Positions 1-6,435 of a DNA stretch of 12,043 nucleotides are shown in pieces. The stretch covers positions 1 through 12,043 of the forward strand of contig JBFJVZ010000237.1 of assembly GCA_041623895.1 (NCBI GenBank), in the 5' to 3' direction. The notes below the pieces were generated by a model. That model ran no database searches and was not told the DNA's origin. It saw only the letters and a program-made list of their open reading frames with translations. This DNA comes from JBFJVZ01 sp041623895 (GTDB lineage: Bacteria > Planctomycetota > Planctomycetia > Pirellulales > Pirellulaceae). Within the stretch, counting starts at the first letter, position 1. Each line of letters opens with the position of its first letter. The position numbers and the translations under genes were made by a program.

Positions 1-2
1 CC

Positions 3-2501
3 ATCAACATCAATGATGTGGACGAATTCGACGTCGGTCCCGTAACGGACATTGATGGTACCGCAAATGCGGTCAATGAGAACGCGGCCAACGGTACGGT
101 GGTCGGCATCACGGCGCTGGCCACCGACGACGACGCTACCAATAACGCGATCACTTACACACTGGACGATGACGCGGGCGGGCGATTCGCAATCGACAGT
201 GCCAGCGGCGTTGTCACCGTTGCTGACGGCACGCTGCTGGATCGCGAAACGGCAGCCAGCCACTACATCACCGTGCGGGCAACGTCCAGCGACGGTAGTT
301 CTAACACTGCCGCGATGACGATTAACGTCGTCGATGTCGATGAATTTGATGTGGGAGCGGTAACCGACATCGATGGAACGACCAACCAGGTCAATGAGAA
401 TGCCACGGTCGGCACAACCGTCGGGATCACAGCCGCGGCCAGTGATGCTGATGCTACCAACAACACCATCACCTATTCGCTGTTTGACGATGATGGCGGA
501 AGATTCGCAATCGATGCCAATACCGGCATCGTAACCGTGGCTGCTGCGATCGATCGCGAAGCCGATGGACCAACACGCAACATCACCGTCCGCGCTACGT
601 CCTCTGACGGTTCGCAAACCGATCAAGTTTTCACGATCAACATCAACGACATCGATGAGTTTGACACATCCGCGACCGCGGATGCTAACCTGGCCGTCAA
701 CCAGGTCAACGAGAACTCCGCCATCGGCACGACCGTGGGGATCACGGCCACCGCCAGCGACGCCGACGCCACCAATAACACAATCACCTATTCACTGGAT
801 GACAACGATGGCGGACGGTTTGCCATTGACCCAGGCACGGGGGTGGTCACAGTAGCCGGGAGTATCGATCGTGAGGCCGACGGACCTAGCCGCTCGATTA
901 CCGTTCGATCAACCAGCAGTGATGGCTCCTCGACCACTGAGAGCTTCACGATCAACATCAACGATGTCGACGAATTCGACACCACGGCGACGGCCGACGT
1001 GGACGGGACCGCGAATGCGGTCGACGAAAATGCCACCATCGGCACGACCGTTGGCATCACTGCTTTGGCTGTTGATGGGGATGCCACCAATAACACGATC
1101 ACCTATTCGCTTGATTCGGATGATGGTGGACGGTTCGCAATCGACTCCGTCACCGGCGTCGTTTCGGTTGCCAGTGCGATCGACCGCGAGGCCGATGGAG
1201 CCAGCAGGGGTATCACCGTTCGCAGCACCAGCAGTGACGGTTCCTTTACGACCGCGAGCTTCGTAATCGGGATCAACGACGTCGACGAGTTCGACGCGAG
1301 CACGCCCGTGGACAGCGACGCTACTGCGAATTCTGTCAATGAAAACTCCGCCTTCGGCACCATCGTCGGGCTGACCGCGTTTGCCGATGATGCTGATGCA
1401 ACGGACGGCGTCAGTTACTCTCTGGACGACAGCGCCGGCGGACGATTTGCGATCGATAGCGGCTCCGGAATTGTCACCGTCAGCGGCTCGCTTGATTACG
1501 AAACTTCGGCAAGTCACAACGTGACGGTGCGTGCGACCAGTACTGACGGATCGATTGCGACACAAGTCTTCACAATCAATGTCGTCGATGTCAACGAAGC
1601 GCCCGTTGCCGTTGATGATGCCGGCTATTCTGTACCGGCGGGCAACGCTCTGACACTGAATTCGCCGTCGCCACTGCTGAACGATAGCGATGTCGACGGA
1701 GACTCGTTGATCATCCAGGTTGTCGTTCCACCCAGCAATGGAACTCTGTCGATCGACGCTTTTGGTAACCTGGTCTACCAACCTGACAGCGGCTTTATCG
1801 GCACCGATACGATCAGCTATCGGGCTGATGACGGCTTGCTGACCAGCAATCTGGCGGTGATTCGCATCGATGTCGTCGCAGCACCGACCAGCGGTGGCGG
1901 AGACCCTCCGGAACCCGAACCTACTCCGATTCCAGATCCTGACCCAGGCACCGATGACGGCGACCCAAGTAGCGAGACGGATAACGAGGAAGAAGAGTCG
2001 CTCACAACTGAATTAGCCACGCAAATCAAGAGTGCAGTCTCAGAAACGGAGACACTGAACGCGGGAGTCGTTACGACCTTCGGCAACGTGGACCGTGTTG
2101 GCTACACGGAGACAGATCACGGGTCGACAGCAGCCATCCGTGAGTACTTCCTGAATTCACTGTCGCGCGAAATCCAGGTGACACCGGAAAGAGCCATGGA
2201 ACTAGAGATGTTTGGCAGATTGCTACAGTTGGACTTGGAACAGGCGATCGTCTGGCAGCAGTGGGAGGAAGATAGACTTGCGGAAGAAGGTGCGAGCAGC
2301 TTTTTTGTTGGCACTGCCGGCATGACAGCAGGACTTTTCTCTATCGGATACGTTTTCTGGGCACTACGTGGTGGCGCCCTGTTAGCCGCGATCACCAGCA
2401 CACTGCCGAGTTGGCGGCTCATCGATCCGGCGGCCATGCTGGGTGCCTATCACGCGGCGAAGAAAGCGACCGATGACCGAGTCGAGAATTTGATCGGCTA
2501 G
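3..2501 (+). CDS. Large cadherin-repeat surface protein with C-terminal membrane segment (5' end outside window)
   Basis: The frame is open from the first bases and codes INDVDEFD before the first possible internal GTG (18), so the gene starts upstream and only its C-terminal part is present. Numbering from that GTG, residues 2-525 are five cadherin-like repeats of 103-106 residues, each starting DEFD and carrying NEN, DATNN, GGRFAID and (D/Y)xE motifs of the kind that bind calcium in cadherins. Residues 526-619 form a different Ig/cadherin-like domain (VDDAGYSV, LLNDSDVDGD, YQPDSGFIGTDTISYRADDG). A Pro/Asp/Glu linker (about 621-660) leads to a helical region and a hydrophobic segment at about 762-782 (FFVGTAGMTAGLFSIGYVFW), then LRGGALL and LPSWRLIDP. 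The protein is probably held in the membrane by its C-terminus with the repeats outside, acting in adhesion or envelope architecture. That role is inferred from the domains; ligand and full length are unknown. Confidence 0.88.
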   Translation: MNINDVDEFDVGPVTDIDGTANAVNENAANGTVVGITALATDDDATNNAITYTLDDDAGGRFAIDSASGVVTVADGTLLDRETAASHYITVRATSSDGSSNTAAMTINVVDVDEFDVGAVTDIDGTTNQVNENATVGTTVGITAAASDADATNNTITYSLFDDDGGRFAIDANTGIVTVAAAIDREADGPTRNITVRATSSDGSQTDQVFTININDIDEFDTSATADANLAVNQVNENSAIGTTVGITATASDADATNNTITYSLDDNDGGRFAIDPGTGVVTVAGSIDREADGPSRSITVRSTSSDGSSTTESFTININDVDEFDTTATADVDGTANAVDENATIGTTVGITALAVDGDATNNTITYSLDSDDGGRFAIDSVTGVVSVASAIDREADGASRGITVRSTSSDGSFTTASFVIGINDVDEFDASTPVDSDATANSVNENSAFGTIVGLTAFADDADATDGVSYSLDDSAGGRFAIDSGSGIVTVSGSLDYETSASHNVTVRATSTDGSIATQVFTINVVDVNEAPVAVDDAGYSVPAGNALTLNSPSPLLNDSDVDGDSLIIQVVVPPSNGTLSIDAFGNLVYQPDSGFIGTDTISYRADDGLLTSNLAVIRIDVVAAPTSGGGDPPEPEPTPIPDPDPGTDDGDPSSETDNEEEESLTTELATQIKSAVSETETLNAGVVTTFGNVDRVGYTETDHGSTAAIREYFLNSLSREIQVTPERAMELEMFGRLLQLDLEQAIVWQQWEEDRLAEEGASSFFVGTAGMTAGLFSIGYVFWALRGGALLAAITSTLPSWRLIDPAAMLGAYHAAKKATDDRVENLIG
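15..1592 (+). repeat. Five tandem cadherin-domain coding repeats, about 315 bases each
   Basis: Repeat units begin at the GAC-GAA-TTC/TTT codons (DEF) near 21, 339, 654, 969 and 1284, and the array ends at 1592. Units 2, 3 and 4 are exactly 105 codons, unit 1 is 106 and unit 5 is 103. Units 2-4 are closest to each other and share DATNNTITYSL and IDREADG almost unchanged, whereas units 1 and 5 lack the IDREADG signature (LDRETAASH and LDYETSASH instead). The pattern suggests recent duplication in the middle of the array with older outer units. The array continues upstream of the window. Confidence 0.9.
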
Positions 2502-2580
2502 CAGAATTGTGCGAGAATCCTCGTCGTCAAGTCGTGACTCATCTTTGTCCGATCGAGTCGGAAAACATTGAGGATTCATC

Positions 2581-4083
2581 ATGCATCCATTCCTTGCTGC
2601 CAGGAAATGGGCCGGAAGTCGCCGGTCATTACACAGTCATTCGCAACGCACAATTGCAACTCTCGTTCTGGCGGCGTTGCTGGCAACCATACCGGGACCG
2701 AGTTCCGCCGCACGACTTAAAGCCGCGTCAAGCGATCGTCCCAATATCGTTTTGGTCATGGCTGACGACCAGGGATGGGGTGACATGGCCTACAACGGTC
2801 ACCCAATTGTCAAGACACCCAACTTTGACAAGGCAGCAGCAGCAGGCCTGCGATTCGATCGCTTCTATGCCGCGGCACCCGTTTGTTCGCCGACGCGAGC
2901 CAGTGTGATGACGGGCCGCCATCCTAACCGGATGGGTGTCTTTAAATGGGGCTATCCGATGCGGCCACAGGAAACCACGATTGCTGAAGCGCTGAAGACT
3001 GCCGGATACACGACCGCTCACTTTGGCAAATGGCATCTTGGCTCGGTACGAAAAACCAGCCCCGCGAATCCGGGTGCAAACGGATTTGACGAGTGGCTCA
3101 GTGCACCCAACTTTTACGACAACGATCCGGTACTTTCTGATAAAGGTACGGCAGTTCAGAAAAAAGGTGAAAGTTCGATCATCGCAGCCGAAGCGGCGAT
3201 GCAGTGGATCGAGAACCAAAAGGATTCGCCATTCCTGGCCGTCGTCTGGTTCGGTTCGCCGCATGGTCCTCACCGCGCCGTCGAACAAGATCGCAAACTG
3301 TACGACGATCAACCCAAGAACGTGCAGCACTTTTTGGGCGAGATCACGGGAATGGATCGCGCTTTTGGAAAAATTCGTGATGGGCTGAAAGAATTGGGCA
3401 TTGGTGACAATACGATCCTCTGGTATTGCAGCGACAACGGCGCGCTTCCCAGAGTCGGTTCGACGGGAGGCCTGCGTGGAAACAAAGGCAAGGTTTACGA
3501 AGGCGGCTTATTGGTGCCGGCAATCCTGGAGTGGCCCGCAAGAATCTTAAGTCATCGCGTCATCAAGACTCGCTGCAACACCTGTGACATCTATCCAACG
3601 CTGCTGGAAATTGTCGGCGTGAAAGTCCCCAACCAGCCTCCGTTGGACGGCATCAGCTTGCTGCCGCTGATCGATGGCAGCGATCAAATACGTCCGCAGG
3701 CAATGGGATTCTGGGATTACACCGCCAACGGAATCAGCACTCCGTCGGACGCCTGGATGGGCGAATTATTGAAAGCACAACAAGCCGGTAATGACCTGCC
3801 ACCGCATCCGTCCAGCCAAAAGGCAGCGGATTTGCCCGAACCCCGATATTCGACGGATATGTTTCCCGGACACTCCGCCTTGATCGACGGTGACTGGAAG
3901 CTGCACCGAATCGAAGGCAAGAATGGAAAGATCACATGGGAGTTGTACAACTTACAGCGTGATCCGGCTGAAACAAAAAATGTGTTCGCCGAGCAAGAAG
4001 AACGGGGTAAATCGATGAAGTCGCAACTGACGCAGTGGCTAACTTCAGTAACCGGCAGCCTGAATGGCGACGATTACCAATAG
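2581..4083 (+). CDS. Secreted sulfatase (S1 formylglycine-type, arylsulfatase-like)
   Basis: The 500-residue product has the layout of an S1-family sulfatase, which hydrolyses sulfate esters using a formylglycine made from a cysteine. Visible motifs: metal-binding ADDQGWGD (61-68), the formylglycine signature CSPTRASVMTGR with C102 and R106, GKWHLG (149-154), SPHGPH (226-231), SDNGA (284-288), and LRGNKGKVYEGG (298-309) with the expected active-site Lys302. All core active-site residues appear present and the length is normal. An N-terminal signal covers about residues 22-43 (IATLVLAALLA, then SSAA); SRRSL just before it resembles a twin-arginine motif, so Tat export is possible. GAGG at 2570-2573 lies 7 bases before the ATG and supports this start. 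No neighbour suggests a substrate; planctomycetes often use such enzymes on sulfated polysaccharides. The subfamily cannot be fixed by eye. Modification of C102 would need a formylglycine-generating or anaerobic maturase encoded elsewhere. Confidence 0.93.
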   Translation: MHPFLAARKWAGSRRSLHSHSQRTIATLVLAALLATIPGPSSAARLKAASSDRPNIVLVMADDQGWGDMAYNGHPIVKTPNFDKAAAAGLRFDRFYAAAPVCSPTRASVMTGRHPNRMGVFKWGYPMRPQETTIAEALKTAGYTTAHFGKWHLGSVRKTSPANPGANGFDEWLSAPNFYDNDPVLSDKGTAVQKKGESSIIAAEAAMQWIENQKDSPFLAVVWFGSPHGPHRAVEQDRKLYDDQPKNVQHFLGEITGMDRAFGKIRDGLKELGIGDNTILWYCSDNGALPRVGSTGGLRGNKGKVYEGGLLVPAILEWPARILSHRVIKTRCNTCDIYPTLLEIVGVKVPNQPPLDGISLLPLIDGSDQIRPQAMGFWDYTANGISTPSDAWMGELLKAQQAGNDLPPHPSSQKAADLPEPRYSTDMFPGHSALIDGDWKLHRIEGKNGKITWELYNLQRDPAETKNVFAEQEERGKSMKSQLTQWLTSVTGSLNGDDYQ

Positions 4084-4147
4084 GATGTTTGCGATTCTGC
4101 GATCCTTAATTTTCCCGAAGGCACGTCGTTTTGAAAATGCTGTGACC

Positions 4148-4518
4148 GGACAGCGCCACTCGTATCAGCCGCAACGCGTTAGAGAGCGTCCCGCTTAGGA
4201 AGCAATTTTAAGCCTCGGTTTTCTTATGAATCACTGTGGTCTTGGGCATCGACGTTATCGTTCGTCACAACCAGACGACAACTGCGTAGCAGTGGCAGCG
4301 TAAAGCCTGGGGCCAGGCTTGCTCGTCTGAGCGAGCATGCTGCAGCCCCAGGAATGTCGTATTCCTGGGGTTACAGCAACTTCGCTGACGCTCGTTGCTT
4401 CACCCCAGGCTCTATGCTGCCACCGCTCTGCGGTTCTTCTTCGTGATTGTTGAGCGAGGACTACACCTAAGCGGGACGCTCTCTAACGCGCCCGCGGCTG
4501 ATGAAAGTGGCGCTGTCC
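4148..4518. repeat. Nested inverted-repeat element (MITE- or REP-like), about 371 bases
   Basis: The ends 4148-4199 and 4466-4518 are reverse complements over about 52 bases, including an exact 25-base match (4175-4199 with 4466-4490) and an exact 13-base match at the outer tips (ggacagcgccact with agtggcgctgtcc). Inside them a second pair, 4282-4312 and 4403-4433, matches at about 25 of 31 positions. Further in are short hairpins: 4303-4320 (aagcctgg/ccaggctt), 4346-4370, and agcaac/gttgct at 4375-4399. The whole element could fold into a large branched hairpin. It holds no transposase or convincing reading frame, and I could not find flanking target duplications. A non-autonomous mobile or genome-dispersed repeat is the most likely identity, but that is inference. 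Confidence 0.75.
4346..4370. repeat. Perfect 10-base-pair hairpin in the centre of the nested repeat
   Basis: Bases 4346-4355 (ccccaggaat) pair perfectly with 4361-4370 (attcctgggg) around the 5-base loop gtcgt. No run of T follows on either strand, so it does not look like a classical intrinsic terminator. Its position at the centre of the nested repeat suggests it is the tip of that larger fold. Confidence 0.7.
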
Positions 4519-4631
4519 AGTTAGTATCGCGCTCCATTCTGTTAAATCTGCACTGGCGATGGTGGGTAAACAGAGTTCAGTTGAGACTGCTCTTGCGATG
4601 TAAAGAACTACGTCGTTGCTGGCTTGGGACA

Positions 4632-4647
4632 GGAGAACGCGTTCTCC
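4632..4647. repeat. Perfect 16-base palindrome
   Basis: ggagaacgcgttctcc is its own reverse complement with no spacer. It lies 14 bases beyond the stop of the minus-strand gene that ends at 4662. With no loop and no T-tract it is a poor terminator; it could be a dimeric protein-binding site or a 3'-end structure. Its function is unknown. Confidence 0.6.
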
Positions 4648-4661
4648 AAACGCTTGCTCAG

Positions 4662-5585
4662 CTAGGGAGCGTCACTGATTCGCAATCTTCCCAGCGGGGT
4701 CGGCGTGCCTTCGCTGGTCAGCCAAACTTGGTGATTGGCATCGACCGCCAAGGCTTCGATCTGTTTCCAGCGTGGCAGGTCAAACGGCTTGGGCAATGCC
4801 CCGAGCTGTTCTCCCAAGGATTGGCTGCGATCAGTACAAGAAAATCGATACGCGCGGAAATAATTGATGATCCAAACGTCGCCGCTGGCGTGATCTAAAT
4901 CCATCGCCGAAATCATCGGCAGCAATAGTCCTCCCACGCGCTTGGCGGTAAGCCTGGTTGTTTCGCGTCGTGTCGGACTTGCGACCGAGAGTGGAAGTGT
5001 GTAAATGCCCGCCGTGCTGAGAGTGGTTTTGGAAATCAGGATGATCTGTTTGCGCAGTGGATCGACCGCGATTGCTTCACAGTCTCGCGCGCCATCCGGG
5101 TAGCTGACGACAAGTTCGGTATAGGCCGAAACATCGGTCGTCTCCCTGGGGTCAGGCTCGTCCAGCAGGTACAGCGAAATTGTCTCGCGGTTGGCTTGAT
5201 TGTCTCCGCAGTCGGCGACAATCAGCTGGGCGTTGCCGTCGGCGACGAAAGAAGCCATATCTTCCCAGTCGATCGCCTTGGCGCCGCTCAGGCGGCACAG
5301 CCCCGCAAATTTGCCGGTCTGATCGAAGGCAAACAGCTCCGCTTTGCCGCCCGAATCGTTGTGCGACCAGAACAGCCCTGGTTGTCGGTTGGATGCAGCC
5401 AATCCACTGCTTTCCGTCAGTTCGCGCTGGCTCAGCACGACGGCCCCGCGGGCATTGGGATCCTCGGGCGACCAAATTTTTGGCTCCGCGGCGGCGGACG
5501 GGCTCAGCAAATTGGACATTATCAATGCCAGCAGCAGGCCACGCGGCACGACGCTTGGTGGCGGCGTTGTCAGACGCGCATTCAT
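4662..5585 (-). CDS. Secreted protein of unknown function, probably beta-propeller (HNDSG/DWED motifs)
   Basis: The ATG at 5585 gives 307 residues with a clear signal peptide: RGLLLALIMSNLLSP at about 15-29, then a likely cut after SAAA near residue 33. An in-frame TTG at 5624 would add 13 residues ahead of this signal and overlap the start of the divergent gene, so the ATG is preferred. Visible motifs are SSGLAAS (59-65), HNDSGG (75-80), DWEDMA (106-111), CGDN (126-129), YPDGARDCEA (162-171), MDLD (228-231) and IEALAVD (276-282). Conserved acidic motifs at regular spacing and short beta-rich stretches suggest a six-bladed-propeller-like fold such as those of phytase-like or SMP-30/TolB-type proteins. 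I recall similar HNDSG...DWED proteins in other bacteria, but no established function. Activity is therefore unassigned. It is divergent from the thioredoxin-like gene. Confidence 0.8.
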   Translation of the reverse strand: MNARLTTPPPSVVPRGLLLALIMSNLLSPSAAAEPKIWSPEDPNARGAVVLSQRELTESSGLAASNRQPGLFWSHNDSGGKAELFAFDQTGKFAGLCRLSGAKAIDWEDMASFVADGNAQLIVADCGDNQANRETISLYLLDEPDPRETTDVSAYTELVVSYPDGARDCEAIAVDPLRKQIILISKTTLSTAGIYTLPLSVASPTRRETTRLTAKRVGGLLLPMISAMDLDHASGDVWIINYFRAYRFSCTDRSQSLGEQLGALPKPFDLPRWKQIEALAVDANHQVWLTSEGTPTPLGRLRISDAP

Positions 5586-5600
5586 GACCGTTGTTAGAAT

Positions 5601-5605
5601 GGAAG
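5601..5605 (+). promoter_or_regulatory. Ribosome binding site supporting a TTG start
   Basis: ggaag sits 7 bases before the TTG at 5613. An in-frame stop (TAG, 5595-5597) rules out any start further upstream, and the first in-frame ATG lies in the membrane segment, so this site decides in favour of TTG. A GTG at codon 14 remains a weaker alternative. Confidence 0.55.
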
Positions 5606-5612
5606 TAGAATA

Positions 5613-6299
5613 TTGAGCGTTCAATTAGCCTCACCCACTGATCCTGACACTGTGTCTGACGAGAACCCCGGTATCGATTCGGAAGTACACGACGCGAGCG
5701 TATCACGCTCGATGTTTGGCGGTTGGCTTTTGATACCGCTGGTGTTGGTGTTGCTGATGTTTGTCATTTTTCGGCAAATCGATCTCGAGTCGCCGCCACC
5801 GGTTCAAGATAGTCCGGCCATCGGAAAACCGGCACCGCAAATTGATCTGGTTCAATTATCGGATGATCCGTCGCTGCAGCCAATCCGCGAGATCGGGCCG
5901 GGAAAGGTGACATTACTGCATTTTTGGGGAACTTGGTGTGGTCCGTGTCGGATGGAGTACCCCGAGCTTTCAGCGACGATGAATGAGCTGGAAACAGATG
6001 GCCGATTTGTGTTTCTGCCGGTCTCCTGCGAAATGAGGCCCAGCGAGACTTTTGAAGGGTTGTGGTCGAAGACCCGTGACTATTTTGAATCCGAAGGCAT
6101 CAACAGCAAAGCATTCGCCGATGCGTTGGGTGTCACTCGTCGCAGTCTGGTCGAACGCTTGGAACGCAATTCGCTTTTCTACCCGACGTCGGTTTTGATC
6201 GATGGTCAGGGAAAGATCGCTGGCGTCTGGGAAGGATACGCGCCGGAAGGTGTCAGTCAGATCAAATCACGGGCAAGCGAATTGATCAGCAGCCAATAA
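5613..6299 (+). CDS. Membrane-anchored thioredoxin-like protein (TlpA/ResA type)
   Basis: The product is a 228-residue thiol-disulfide oxidoreductase of the thioredoxin superfamily. A polar N-terminus (1-35) is followed by one hydrophobic helix (about 38-53, LLIPLVLVLLMFVIF), then a redoxin domain with IGKPAPQIDLV (70-80), LLHFWGTWCGPCRMEYPEL (101-119; active-site C109 and C112), and the cis-proline region YPTSVLID (190-197, P191), followed by GKIAGVWEGY. One helix with the domain after it implies a cytoplasmic N-terminus and a catalytic domain on the outer face of the membrane, where TlpA/ResA proteins reduce apo-cytochromes or other disulfides. The partner is not indicated by any neighbour. 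A third cysteine (C139, in LPVSCE) lies between the active site and the cis-proline, and the stretch 140-185 is a helical insertion. Translation starts at TTG. Confidence 0.9.
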   Translation: MSVQLASPTDPDTVSDENPGIDSEVHDASVSRSMFGGWLLIPLVLVLLMFVIFRQIDLESPPPVQDSPAIGKPAPQIDLVQLSDDPSLQPIREIGPGKVTLLHFWGTWCGPCRMEYPELSATMNELETDGRFVFLPVSCEMRPSETFEGLWSKTRDYFESEGINSKAFADALGVTRRSLVERLERNSLFYPTSVLIDGQGKIAGVWEGYAPEGVSQIKSRASELISSQ

Positions 6300-6326
6300 G
6301 CCACCGCTGCCCAGCACGCGGCTGGA

Positions 6327-6355
6327 TTCAAACAAGCCAGTCGTTCGCCTACAAT
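6327..6355 (+). promoter_or_regulatory. Candidate sigma-70-type promoter for the phosphatase-like gene
   Basis: TTCAAA (6327-6332, 4 of 6 to the -35 consensus) is 17 bases from TACAAT (6350-6355, 5 of 6 to the -10 consensus), about 80 bases before the ATG at 6436. It lies in the 136-base gap behind the thioredoxin-like gene. Planctomycete promoters are poorly defined, so this is only a pattern match. Confidence 0.35.
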
Positions 6356-6435
6356 CTAGAACTCGAGCCCCCTTGGAATCACCTCTCATCAGCTATTCCG
6401 CTCGTCGATCCAGGGGCACTCTCTAGGGAGACGGC

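Larger units (their letters stand above)
4084..4661. other. Gene-free stretch with inverted repeats
   Basis: No credible gene lies in these 578 bases. They contain the nested inverted-repeat element (4148-4518), then about 110 bases without recognised structure, then a 16-base palindrome (4632-4647) just past the end of the minus-strand gene. A plus-strand open frame from 4395 into that gene is rejected because its codons come from the repeat and from the antisense of a real gene. I saw no clear T-tailed terminator behind the sulfatase. Confidence 0.6.

Noticed and set aside
909..1781. A 290-codon minus-strand open frame inside the cadherin array
   Set aside because: It is antisense to five clear protein repeats, its translation is itself a product of the repeat, and it has no domain or ribosome binding site.
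2502..2580. Terminator or small RNA between the cadherin gene and the sulfatase
   Set aside because: Only weak 4-5 base-pair hairpins are present (such as gactc/gagtc) without a T-tract.
4395..4898. A 167-codon plus-strand open frame starting in the nested repeat
   Set aside because: It crosses the repeat arm and continues antisense to the secreted HNDSG protein; the composition is basic and featureless.
5152..5706. Arginine-rich open frames on both strands around the divergent gene pair
   Set aside because: They overlap the signal peptide region and coding frame of well-supported genes and look like frame shadows of GC-rich sequence.
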